From positions 8,013,770 to 8,077,769 of the forward strand of contig CM060107.1 in assembly GCA_030522415.1 (NCBI GenBank): a stretch of DNA of 64,000 bases, given 5' to 3'. This document shows, in pieces, positions 14,401 to 27,000 of the stretch. The notes beneath the pieces were generated by a model. The model ran no database searches. It worked only from the letters and a program-made list of their open reading frames with translations, and had not been told where the DNA came from. Origin of the DNA: Channallabes apus. Its lineage: Eukaryota; Chordata; Actinopteri; Siluriformes; Clariidae. Position 1 is the stretch's first letter, and each line of letters opens with the position of its first letter. The position numbers were made by a program, and so were the translations under genes.

Positions 14401-17400
14401 CTACCGCCACCGGTGCTGTTGACCTAAAGGGTGCCGGTGGAAATTGGGCTACTGTTGGTCGAAGACGGAGAGGAGGAAGGTGTGTTCGAAAGCAGAGAGA
14501 GAAGAGGAAAAGCAAGAGTTTAGGAGTGAAAGTAGGGACTTTGAATGTTGGGACCATGACAGGGAAGGGAAGAGAGTTGGTTGATATGATGAAGAGAAGG
14601 AAGGTGGATATCCTGTGTGTCCAAGACACCAGGTGGAAAGGTAGCAAAGCTAGAAGCTTTGGATCAGAGTTCAAATTGTTTTACCATGGTGTGAATAGGA
14701 AAAGAAATTGAGTAGGAGTTATCCTGAAAGAGGAGTTTGTAAGGAATGTTCTAGAGGTGAAAAGAGTATCAGATAGGGTGATGCGTCTGAAGCTGGAAAT
14801 TGATGGTGTGATGTTCAATGTTGTTAGTGGTTATGCTCCACAGGTAGGATGTGTGTTAGAAGAGAAGGAGAAATTCTGGAGTGAGTTAGATGAAGTGATG
14901 CAGAGCATCCCCAGAGGTGAGAGAGTGGTGATTGGTGCAGACTTCAATGGACATGTTGGGGAAGGGAACAGAGGTGATGAAAATGTGATGGGCAGGTTTG
15001 GTCTTCAGGACAGGAATATAGAAGGACAGATGGTGGTGGACTTTGCAAAGAGGAGTGAAATGGCAGTAGTAAATACTTTCTTCCAGAAGAGGCAGGGACA
15101 AAGGATGACATAAGAGTTGAGGCAGAAGCACTCAGGTGGACTACATCCTATGTCGACGTTGTAATCTGAAAGAGATTCGTGACTGCAAAGTGTTGGTAGG
15201 GGAGAGTGTAGCCAGACAACACAGAATGATGGTGTGTAAAATAACCCTGGTGGTGAGGAAGGTCAAGAGGACAAAGGCAGAGCAGAGGACAAAGTGGTGG
15301 AAGCTGAGAAAGGAAGAATGTTGTGATGTCTTTAAAGAGGAGGTGAGACAGGATCTGGGTGGTCAGGAGTTGCTTTCAGTTGACTGGACAACTACAGCCA
15401 ATGTGATGAGGTAGACAGGTAGGAGGGTACTTGGTGTATCATCAGGTAAGGGAAAAGTGGACAAGGAGACTTGGTGGTGGAACGAGGAAGTCCAGGACTG
15501 TATACAGGGAAAGAGGCTAGCTAAGAAGAAGTGGGACTCTGAGAGGACTGAAGAGAGTAGACAGGAGTACAGGGAGATGCAGCATAAGGTGAAGGTAGAA
15601 GTGGCAAAGGCCAAACAAAGAGCATATGAGGACTTGTATGCTAGGCTGGACAGTAAGGAGGGGGAGGTGGATCTGTACAGGTTGGCGAGACAAAGAGATA
15701 GAGATGGGAAGGATGTACAGCAGGTTAGAGTGATTAAAGATAGAGATGGAAATGTACTGACAGATGCCAGGAGGGTGATGGGACGATGGAAGGAGTACTT
15801 TGAGGAGTTGATGAATGAGGAAAATGAAAGACAACAAAGAGTAGAAGAGGTGACTGTAGTGGAGAAGGAAGTAGCAAATATTAGTAAAAGTGAGGTGAGA
15901 AGGGCGTTGAAGAGGATGAAGAGTGGAAAGGCTGTTGGTCCTGGTGACATACCTGTGGAGGTATGGAAGTGCTTAGGAGAGGTGGCAGTAGAGTTTCTGA
16001 CTAGTTTGTTTAACAAGATCTTGGACAGCGAGAGGATTCCAGAGGAATGGAGGAGAAGTGTATTGGTGCCGATTTTTAAGAACAAGGGAGATGTGCAGAG
16101 CTGTGGCAATTACAGAGGCATAAAGCTAATGAGCCATACAATGAAGCTGTAGGAAAGAGTAGTGGATGCTAGGTTAAGGGCAGACGTGAGCATTTGTGAG
16201 CAGAAATATGGTTTCATGCCTAGAAAGAGTGCATCAAATGCAGTATTTGGTTTGAGGATGCTGATGGAGAAGTACAGAGAAGGTAATAAAGAGTTGCATT
16301 GTGTCTTTGTAGATTTAGAGAAGGCGTACGACAGGGTGCCGAGAGAGGAGCTGTGGTGTTGTATGAGGAAGTCTGGAGTGGCAGAGAAGTATGTTAGAGT
16401 GGTGGAGGACATGTATGAGGGTGCTAAGACAGTGGTAAGATGTGCTGTAGGTGTGACAGAAGAGTTCAAGGTGGAGGTGGGTCTGCAACAAGGATCAGCT
16501 CTAAGCCCCTTTTTGTTTGCTCTAGTGATGGACAGGATGACAGATGAGGTTAGACAGGAGTCTTCATGGACTATGATGTTTGCATTGTGCTTTGTAGCGA
16601 GAGCAGGGAACAGGTGGAGGAAAATTTGGAGAGGTGGAGGAACGCTCTGGAAAGCAGAGGAATGAAGGTTAGCCGCAACAAGACGGAATACATGTGTGTG
16701 AATGAGAGGAACCCAAGAGGAACGGTGAGGCTACAGGGAGCAGAGGTAAAGAAGGTGCAGGACTTTAAGTACTTAGGGTCAACGGTCCAGAGCAACGGAG
16801 AGTGTAGAAAGGAGGTGAAGAAGTGAGTACAGGCAGGTTGGAATGGGTGGAGAAAAGTTTCAGGTGTGTTGTGCGATAAAAGAGTATCGGTGAGAATGAA
16901 AGGAAAGGTGTACAGGACAGTGGTGAGACCAGCAATGCTCTACGGCTTAGAGACAGTGGCACTGAAGAAAAGACAGGAGGCAGAGCTAGAGGTAGCAGAG
17001 CTGAAGATGTGGAGGTTCTCCTTGGGAGTGACAAGGATGGATAGGATCAAGAATGAGTTCATCAGAGGGCCAACCCATGTGAGATGTTTTGGAGATAAAG
17101 TCAGAGAGGCCAGATTGAGGTGGTTTGGACATGTTCAGAGGAGAGATTGTGAATATATCGGTAGAAGGATGCTGAGGTTGGAACTGCCAGGCAGGAGGTC
17201 TAGAGGAAGACCAAAGAGGAGATTTATGGATGCAGTGAGAGAGGACATGAAGTTAGTTGGTGTGAGAGAAGAGGATGCAGAGGATAGGGTTAGATGGAGG
17301 CAGATGATTCGCTGTGGCGACCCCTGAACGGGAACAGCCGAAAGACAAAGAAGAATGTTAGAGACAAACATTTACATTTGGCAGTTGCTCTGGATAAGTG

Positions 17401-18499
17401 CTTTGAAGTTTCCGTCATTGGATAGATACATACAATGGTTTACTTAGTTATTAACTAAGTTTCATCAATCAAACACAGGTTGAAAAAAACACAGTTTGAA
17501 AGTGAAATTTCAGACTGATTGCCGTCATTCGATGTTCCTTATTTAAAAAGTACACACGTTTCCCGATCATGTGAAAGTGCATGTGAAGCAAATCTTATAT
17601 TGAAAATTGTGTAAATAAAAAATCTGTGGTAAAAAATAATCATGGTTAAAAAATTATGAATTGTGAAAAATTGTGGAAAAAAAGAAAAAGCTTGTATGTC
17701 AAAGAATCTGTGGGAAAAATAAGTGTTGTTTTCACAAAAATGTGTTTTTTTTTATGAATAATTAATAATTGCATGAAATAAAATCACCTTATGATAATGA
17801 ATTAATCATGCACATAAAGGTTTGCCAAATAAATAAATAAAAAAAATAAATAAATACATATGAGCTTGATGTGATGTTTTTTATATACAACAAAGTAAAT
17901 GATCTCTGAACCCAACATCAAAGTAAAAAAAAAAAAAAAAAAACTTTTGGGGAAAAAAGTTTTTAAAAAATTAACGAAATAATAAAGAAAAAGAAAATGT
18001 TGTAACTAAAAATAATAATTAATTATTTAAAATCTGTTTGCAATTAAAATAAATGAGAGATTGATGGGAGTTTCTTCAAGAGGCTGAAGAGAAACCTTTC
18101 ACTTTTTTTTTTTCCAAAGCAAATGAATGGAGTCTGGACTGAATACATTTCCAAGCATATATATCAAATTAAATAATAATAAATAAAATAGTGTTAGTGT
18201 TAGACTTCACCCAGTCCCTGGGGAAAGAAGCTAATGTGTGTCATTATTAGCATAAAGTTGAGGTAAACCAGGCTAATTTTACTCGCATATTTATAGCCGC
18301 TGTAGTCTCTCTAATCGCAGGTCAGCAGCGTGATGAAAAGCTGGCGGTGGAGGAATTTGTGTGTTTTTGTGAGTGTTAATTTGAGGTCGTGCTCAGGTCG
18401 AGTCACGCCTGAGTGTGTATTAATGCTTTAAAATTAGCAAGAGGCTAAATTACAGCGTTCTCTCAAGCATATTTTTTATCGAATTTCTGGTCTCTCTCT

Positions 18500-18535
<36 letters not shown>

Positions 18536-21500
18536 TACTGTTGGCACGAACCCTGCAGACGCCCAAAGCACCGCGCCCGATTGAGTGCCTGACAATCATG
18601 TACAATCAGACCCTGTAATTTTCTTTAATCGCGCCTATAAAAAGCGCTTTGTCGACTTTAAGAGGCTTTAACTCGGCAATGAATTCCCTCCTTTTACAGA
18701 CGCTGGTTTACTCGTGAAGCCTGGGGAAGTCCGGATAACCCTTCAGTGCACTGTTCTTTAATATAACTAACCTTAATAAATGATTATAGCCTGCGATTAC
18801 AGGTTCTGCCTCTGTCTGTCTGCCTGTGTGTGTGTGTGTGTGACTGTTTAGCTTTCGGTGAATTGATGCTAATTTCCCACTTTCTCTTACACAGATTTAT
18901 TTATTTATTTATCTCCAATAAGCTAAAACAAGTTTCAATTTAAGGTGTTTGAGATGAAGAAAGGTCTTTTTGGCTACTGGGCAGCTTTAAACAGATCGGC
19001 TAACCTGACCTGATTAGCCTAACCTGCATATCTTTGGATTGTGGGAGGAAACCGGAGTACCCGGAGGAAACCCACCAAGCACGGGGAGAACATGCAAACT
19101 CCATGCACACAGAGACGGGAATCGAGCCTGGCCGGGGAATCGAACCCAGACCCTGGAGGTGCAAGGCGACAGTGCTAACCGCTACACCACCGCGCTGCAG
19201 TGAAATGCAAATTAAGATCTACAATTAAATCTAAATATTTAAGCTTACTGTAAGTGTTTGTTTTCTGAACGCTTTCCTGAAGGTCTTCTGTTTAAGGATC
19301 TTTATAACATAATTTAAGATGTATACTGTATCTATACATACTGTATAATAAAACTGTAAAGTTGGTGTGTCTAGACGGTGAAGATATTTTGAGGGACATA
19401 AGATGAGTAATAGATCACATCAAGATGTTTTTTTGGAATTTCTGTTTGTTTGTCTGTCTGCTTGTTTGTGCACACATCACGTAAAAACTCCTGAACAAAT
19501 TTTAATGGGGTTTTCAAAGGTACATTTGGTAGAGCTTGAGGTAACATGTAGGGTTCGTTTCATCACAACTGGCAAACGGGAAGAGAAGATATGCTAATTT
19601 GAAATTTAAATGGACTTATATCATAAAAAAAAAAGTCCTTGAAAAAAAAATCATTAGTTCATCTTGAAATTCAGCAGATGGCGCTGTACATTTTTTTAAA
19701 TACACGCTTATGAGTGTGCCAGTCAAATCTACGCAATAAACGCGATCTCATGCCTTCATTCCGCGCACTTCACGGTAACATAAAATTTTTTGTTAATTCC
19801 AAAGGTCAACAGATGGCGCTGTACATTTTTTAAGATGCACTCATGAGTGTGCAGTTAAATTCCACACAGACTATGTTGCGGGCACAACTAGTAATATAAT
19901 ATAATATAAAGTGCTGTTGATGCCAAGAATGCTTTGTTAATTTAATCTTTGTGAAGTAAATATTCATCAAGCTCCTATGTTGAAGAATACTGATGTGATA
20001 ACCTGGTCATTCAGTACATTCACGTCATCAGCTGACTTCATTTTATTGAGTCTAGACCTGAGCAACTGAAGCAACCCCAGATCATAACACTGTCTCCAGA
20101 GGCTTGTACAGTGGACACTATGCATGTGCTTAACTGCACAACACACAAGATGTTACATCATTTCTATCCGTTATCACCCAGATGAGGATGGGTTCCCTGT
20201 TGAGTCTGGTTCCTCTCAAGGTTTCTTCCTAATGCCATCTCAGGGAGTTTTTCCTTGCCACCGTCGCCGTCACCCTTGGCTTGCTCATCAGAGACATTTC
20301 ATTCATCATTCATTCATCTCATTATTATCTAAACACATTTTTCTCACACATACACACTTCCAAATATTTTCTTTTCTAAAATCTTTTCCATTTTTGTAAA
20401 TTTTCTTTCATTTTTGTGGAGCTGCTTTGAGACAATGACCATTGTTAAAAGCGCTATATAAATAAAATTGAATTGAATTGAATTGAATTAACTTCTTTCC
20501 CATCTTTCCCTTTTCATCGCTCCAAATCCAGTTCTTATGTTCCCTAACAAACTGAAGCCTTTTACTGATAAGTTTGACCCTAACTGTTTTTTGTTTTGCT
20601 TGTTAGTCCTGATGTTTTAAACTTGTCTTAAAACTATGATCCAACTGAGAAGCAGCTCTAAAACTTTTCATGTGCAGATATTTGGGATTCGATCAAATGA
20701 CAGCCCTTGTTGGGGGTCATTGACAGTAGATCCCTATATACTGGCCACTGGACATTCAATTCAATTTTCTTTATATTGAGCTTTTAACAATGGTCAATGT
20801 CTCAAAGCAGCTTCACAACAATGAACAGAAAATTTGAAAAGAAAATTTATGGAAGTGTGTACAGTATGTGTCAGAAAAATGCGTAAAGATAATAATGAGA
20901 TAGTCCCTGATGAGCAAGCCGAGGGCGACAGTTGCAAGGAAAACCTCCCTGAGACGGCATTAGGAAGAAACCTTGAGAGGAACCAGACTCAACAGGGAAC
21001 CCATCCTCATCTGGGTGATAACGGATAGAAATTATACAACATCATGTGTGTTATGGTCATGACATAAACCATTGCATGGTGCTGAACCATGGCATCTTTC
21101 TAAATGTCTGCTTATGTCATTCGGTGGTAACTTTCACATCCATGCATCAAGCCAAATGATAAAGCAGTGAAAAGCCTGAATGCCACCGAAACAAGCTAGT
21201 TACTGTCTCAGTGGCCTGCTCACTGTAATTTAATGTAAAAGTTTGTCTCAAAATTGCTAGTGCAGGACACTGTGCAGGGCAGAAGTATACATAGGGGCCA
21301 TGAATAGCTTAACATAAGATTGATTTAGTGCTGAATACAAATAAAAGTACGGCAAAAGCGAACCAGGTATTCAGCTCTGGAGTTGCTTGTTTTGATTCTT
21401 TATGGTTTCTAAAGTAACAGCTCATTCACAGTGACATAAACAGATTAAAACCTTTTTAGTTTAATTATGAGAAGAAACATAACTATGAAGAAAGTTTTGT

Positions 21501-24044
21501 AACCTGAAGAAAAAGCGTCTCTTTTGAAGGAGATAGAGGGAAAGTTGAAGCTTTAAGTTCTAACACAGAGGGATTTATATGATAAGCTGTGTTTCACTTT
21601 GATTTCTTTTGTTGTCTTATTAACTTTAAAAGAGAGAAATAAGTCATATAACCAAAAGCTCTTAAAACATACTGTAAGTGCGAACAGGAACTAATTTGTT
21701 TTATGGTCTTTAAATGCAACTATAAAAGTACGACATGTTGCTTGTTAATGAACACAAAAAAATGAAATCAGTTGCAAAGTGTTACTGTTACTGTATTTAG
21801 AGATTACATCAAACAAGCGGCGCGGTGGTGTAGTGGTTAGCACTGTCGCCTTGCACCTCCAGGTTCTGGGTTCAATTCCCCGGCCAGGCTCGATTCCCGT
21901 CTCTGTGTGCATGGAGTTTGCATGTTCTCCCCGTGCTTGGTGGGTTTCCTCCGGGTACTCCGGTTTCCTCCCACAGTCCAAAGACATGTAGGTTAGGCTA
22001 ATTGGCGTTCCTAAATTGCCCGTAGTGTGTGAGTGTGTGTGCCCGGCGATGGATTGGCACCCTGTCCAGGTGTACCCCGCCTAGTGCCCGAAGTCTCCTG
22101 AGATAGGCTCCAGGTCCCCCGCGACCCTGAACACAGGATTAAGCGGTATAGAAAATGAATGATCATCAAACAACCTTGGATTTAGGATGACATTGTGGCA
22201 TTAAACAACTATGAACCCTTAGGGCATGGACTCAGCAGGACCTCTGAGGATGTCCTGTGCATTGGTGGTGGATCCTTTGCCCTCTGTGGGGCGGGGTCTA
22301 CATGGATCAATCTGTTTGTCCAGGACGTCTCATGGAGTCGAGGGAGTTTGGATGTTGGTGGCCTTGGGCTGTTGACCTGCTGGGCCCTGTTCATTGTGGT
22401 GCATTTGTTGGTGTTGGCATTTTTGGGGCAGTTTGTTTTGCATTTGTATCATACCAGGCAGGATAGCTTTTGGTCCACAGAGGTATAAATGAGCCCATGA
22501 TCTTGCCAACACTTTATGGGCATATAATTGATAATCAGCATTATTGCATGTTTTTTGGCATGACAAAGCAGTTTTTTTTATAAATATTAAATATTATTCT
22601 AACAGGATGGGATATATAAAAGTAATGCAAGATTGAACATACATTTCTCAAATTGCATAGGTTGGTAGAGTAATTCTTCCTCTGTACAAAGGTATTGGGT
22701 TGAACATTGGGTTTGAACAGGGGTGGAAATGCATGGTTTATGATGCAGACTGTGTTGAGTAGTACCTTTCTACAAAGGATGAGTCTCTATAGAAACCCTG
22801 AAAAATACTTAACAATTATTAGATCAGTGCGTGTGTGTGTGTGTGATATAAGACGCATATCCTCTCGAGTGTACTGTATACAGTATGTATGTCACAGCAG
22901 GACAGCAGTGAGGATGTTCCCAGAGTAAAGAACTAATCGAAGCTTTCCCCTGGTGCTTGTCAGACTAACAGCTGGCTAATTAAAAGCAGATTTGGGATCC
23001 CGCAAACTCTCACACAGCTTGTAGATGGTGGATTTAGCAGCGTATTGGATATGATTAGAGACTAGCTGCTTTGTGGCTAAGGGTGGACCGCTACTCATAA
23101 TCAAAGCCCCAGCAGGAACGTGTGATAAAATGGTTTTGTTCTGAAAGCGCAGTTGCTTAAGGCTTAAATGCTTTTTATAACTTAAATGCTTTACAATATA
23201 CAGCATTTCTTATTTTGCAATCTGTTTAATCTTTGGTGTAATTCAATGCAAATGAATGCACTAAGGAAACACTTACAGTAGATACAAGAAAACCATACAT
23301 AACGCGTGTTTTGTGGAGCACTCGGGTCTGATTGGGCAGAATTTACACTTACTGTACAAGAAGCATTCAAATCAATCTGGGTCTTTTGCTTGTGTAGAAT
23401 AACAGAACTCAGTTCTGAGAGTTAAAACTCCCTTTATTTTTCTATATAATCTCCTGCTACACTAATGCACTTATCCCAGTGTTTCACTAGTGCTTGGACA
23501 CCATCAAGGTAGAAAGTTTTCTCACTACACCATAGCCATGATTGGACAGCATGTCTGATTCATGACTAAAACGCTGGCCTCCCGGGAATTCCATTAATGG
23601 CCCAAACATGTGGACTGTATGGGGGACGTGTCAATAACTACCACTAGAGTTCTTGTCATGTGCAAGTGGTGCTGGTGAATGACAGTTCACACAGACAGAT
23701 GGAGCTTCTCCGCAAGTCAGCCATGAGTTATCTGTAGATTTTCAAGGGTCAGACGTAACCTTCGCTGAATAGTCACGGGAACGACTTTTACAAACATTTA
23801 CAAACTAAATATATTGTAGTAACACAGTCTTATTATCAACATGTAAAACCAATAAAATGACTCTATTTGTGTACATGTAGCCTGCCTCATGCTTTTACAG
23901 GAAGCTGGAAATGCATTTTAAATTATTTATTTACATGAAATTATTTTTTGCAAGACACAACTGTGAAAAAATTCACCGTTTGAAAAGTTACACAAGTTGT
24001 AGCTTTAATTCTGACTTACAAAAGGCTGACACTAGTGCCTTTAA

Positions 24045-24087
<43 letters not shown>

Positions 24088-27000
24088 TTAAATAAATGAA
24101 TAAATAAATAAATAAATAAATGCATGTGCCATTCAGAAAACTTGACCATGTCATCAACTGCATGTTTTTCAACTCATTTCTTGAAGCATCCACTGTGTAC
24201 ATGCCATTGAATGAGCTTTTGATAAAGAAACTGTAACATTTCATAACAAGCACACATGAATGTAGAATCATTCAACACCATGTGACCAATCAGAATCCAC
24301 AATTTAACATGTGAACATTTGATATTTATTCATTGATCTATTAGGGAAAATCAATACGGTGTTGTGTTAAACATTGTCAATCTAACAAGGTAACTTCATA
24401 TCTATTTATTTAACATTCTTTAGAAAACATCTGTCTATCTGAGCTGTACTGTATATGCAAAGGCTGCATAAATACATGTAGGATCTTATTGCTTTCAGCT
24501 CAGTGTTTTTGGGTGGAGCCTCCTCTACATTAGCTCTAACAACAGTATTTATACATTAAAGTATAACTAATTACACAGCAAAACTCATAACTTGCAGTTC
24601 ATGAAAGTAAAAGCTGCAGATTAAAAGGTGCAAACATGCCACAGTGAAGCCCAGTTTCACTGGGAACATTAGAACTGTAATTTCCAGTGCAAAAAATAAC
24701 CCGGTTCGTGTGCGTGCCATGCTTTCTCTCCACAGGTATTCTTAGATGTAAATGCACAGTGGCTGGTGAAACTGGTTATCTTCGAGCTGGACAGCACACA
24801 TACATAATTGGAGGCGTGGAGGGACAATGCTAAATTCCCAAAACGATAGTGAGTCTGAGACATACCCAGCAGTCTGAGTCACGTTTGGTGAGTCCTGGAC
24901 TCAGCACAAGAGTTATCTGGAATTTCTTTCTACTCTCAGATGTCTATATAGTTATTCTGAATTCAAAAAGTCAAACCTATTATTTTCAGAAAATGAAAAG
25001 TTGTGTTAATTACGTTTAAAAAAATATGGCTTTGTTTTCGTTCATTAATTTGAACTCTTTCCTTTAAAATATACTTTATAAAATTAACATTTTGGATTTT
25101 GTAATTAATATGTTTTTTTTTTTTTTATTGTATATGTATTTTTTATTTTGACTTTTTTTTAATAGAATTTTAGAAAAGTGTATTTTTATATACTTTTTGA
25201 AAGAGTTTTTTTATTTGTATATCTTAGAATGTTTAAAATATATGTTTTTCATTTGTTTTATTTTTTTATTTTAGATTTTTTTCTGGTATTAAATTTGAAG
25301 ATTAATTTTTTATTAGATAATATGTTTAGATGTGTATTTACTTTTCTGCAAAGCACAATTTCAAATTCTATCCATGTAAAATACATTTTAAATGGTAATA
25401 ACCTTTTGAAAATAATTACAGATTATAGATTTAAATTATTTTCTAGAATTTTTTTTTTATTAATTCTTTTTCTAGATTTTAATTTCAATTTTTTTGTTTG
25501 TTTGTTTTATTATTTGGGGATTAATCTAATTAAAGGGATGCACTTTTGAGATATGAATTTTGGAGGTTTCCATTTAATGGTTTTAGCTCTTTAACTCTTA
25601 CAATTAAAAACAACATAAATGTTCTTTCAATTGAACCAAAAAAAAAAAAAAAAAACGCTTACACTGTTGGCTTTGTTTGTTTCACAATGCCACCACAATG
25701 CTGTCCGCCGCTAAGGACGTCACCCTAAACTGCCAAACAACTGACAGCCAAATAAAGCAGTGAACCACTTTGACGCCAAGGTTTAATCATGTTGTTTGGC
25801 ATGATGCATTTTAAGAAACTTTTTGTAGAAAGTTCCGGATGTTCAGACTAACCAGCTCGCAATGGGGATGGTGGTTCTGGTGCTTTAATGAATCTATAAG
25901 ACTATATTCATTAAAATAATTTCAAATGCAAAACACACTTATGAGTCTCCATGTCCGGTGAAATAGCCGTCTCCAGTTCTACACCTCATGCCCTGAGACC
26001 ATGTGTCTTTAATCTTCGTATTCACAGAGTCTGGAACAAGCACTGGCTTGTTTGGTGTAATGGCTATCTAAGTTGATACCACATTGCATTTTAAGTGTAT
26101 ATTTACACATGGAGAAGAAATGGTCTGTGACAGCTGAGGTCCCAGTTTTGCTCTTGACATCGAGGTCACAAACCACAAAAATGTCTCTGTCGAAAAAAGG
26201 CTCTGGTTACATGCCAGACAACCCTGGACATACAACGTTCAGTGTGGAGATACAGTATGTGAACGTGCAAGGGCAAAACATTTCAGGTCATATGTTGGTC
26301 ACAAATTATAGATATTCTCATTCAGGTATCATTTTTCAAATGATTAATCTATGACACATTTAAAACATGAAAGAACACTGGACCACTTACTCTCACAGAG
26401 TCTCCTCCTCAGCCTGCCGCGGATTCTGTCAATGGCATCGAAATCTGTCACATGAAAGACGTGAGCATTTTTTGGCTTGGCTGCAATTTCCTCTAACTCC
26501 TCTTTCAGCGCCTCGCCGATCCCCACAGCAAACATCCTGATCCCAGCACTGGCCGCCTCTTCAGATGGCTCCAGAACGTAATCCTGACTCCGACCGTCTG
26601 TTAGTAAAATGGCCACTTTCTGGATGCCCCTGGCAACAGGTCTGGCTCCTGCCTGGACAGTAAAGATGTTCTTGGTGGTGTAGCTGATAGCATCTCCGGT
26701 CTTGGTGTTGCCACCCAGATAGCGGATGTTCCTGGCTGCCTTTTTGACCTCATCAAGGGTTTTGTACCTGGCCAAGTTGAACTCGGTTGTGGGCCGGTCA
26801 CTGTAGCGTACCACTGCCACACGAGTCGTGTCCTCACCAACGTCAAACGACTCCACTAGGTTGGCAACCCACTGCCGGATCTTCTCAAAGTTGTCCTTGC
26901 CAACGCTTGATGAGGTGTCCAGGATGAACACCAGGTCATAGTGGACATTCTTACAACCTGTCAAAAGAAGGATATGGTCAAAATACCAGAAGGTATTTCT

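Noticed and set aside
15363..16109. 248-codon minus-strand ORF inside the RTE LINE
   Set aside because: It is the antisense shadow of the purine-rich LINE ORF; its Ser/Leu/Thr-rich composition has no domain.
19034..19228. ORFs with the recurring [17 protein letters not shown] motif (also at 6.9, 21.8, 47.2, 53.4 and 59.3 kb)
   Set aside because: This is the minus-strand translation of the DANA/Mermaid-like SINE body, repeated wherever the SINE occurs; it is not a gene family.
22209..22488. Hydrophobic ORF ([16 protein letters not shown]) suggesting a membrane protein
   Set aside because: The sequence matches a recalled DNA-transposon gene read on the other strand, so the ORF is probably a shadow.
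25178..25549. 123-codon Phe/Leu/Ile-rich ORF that looks like a membrane protein
   Set aside because: It lies in a T-rich low-complexity tract; hydrophobicity comes from TTT/ATT codons and nothing supports expression.
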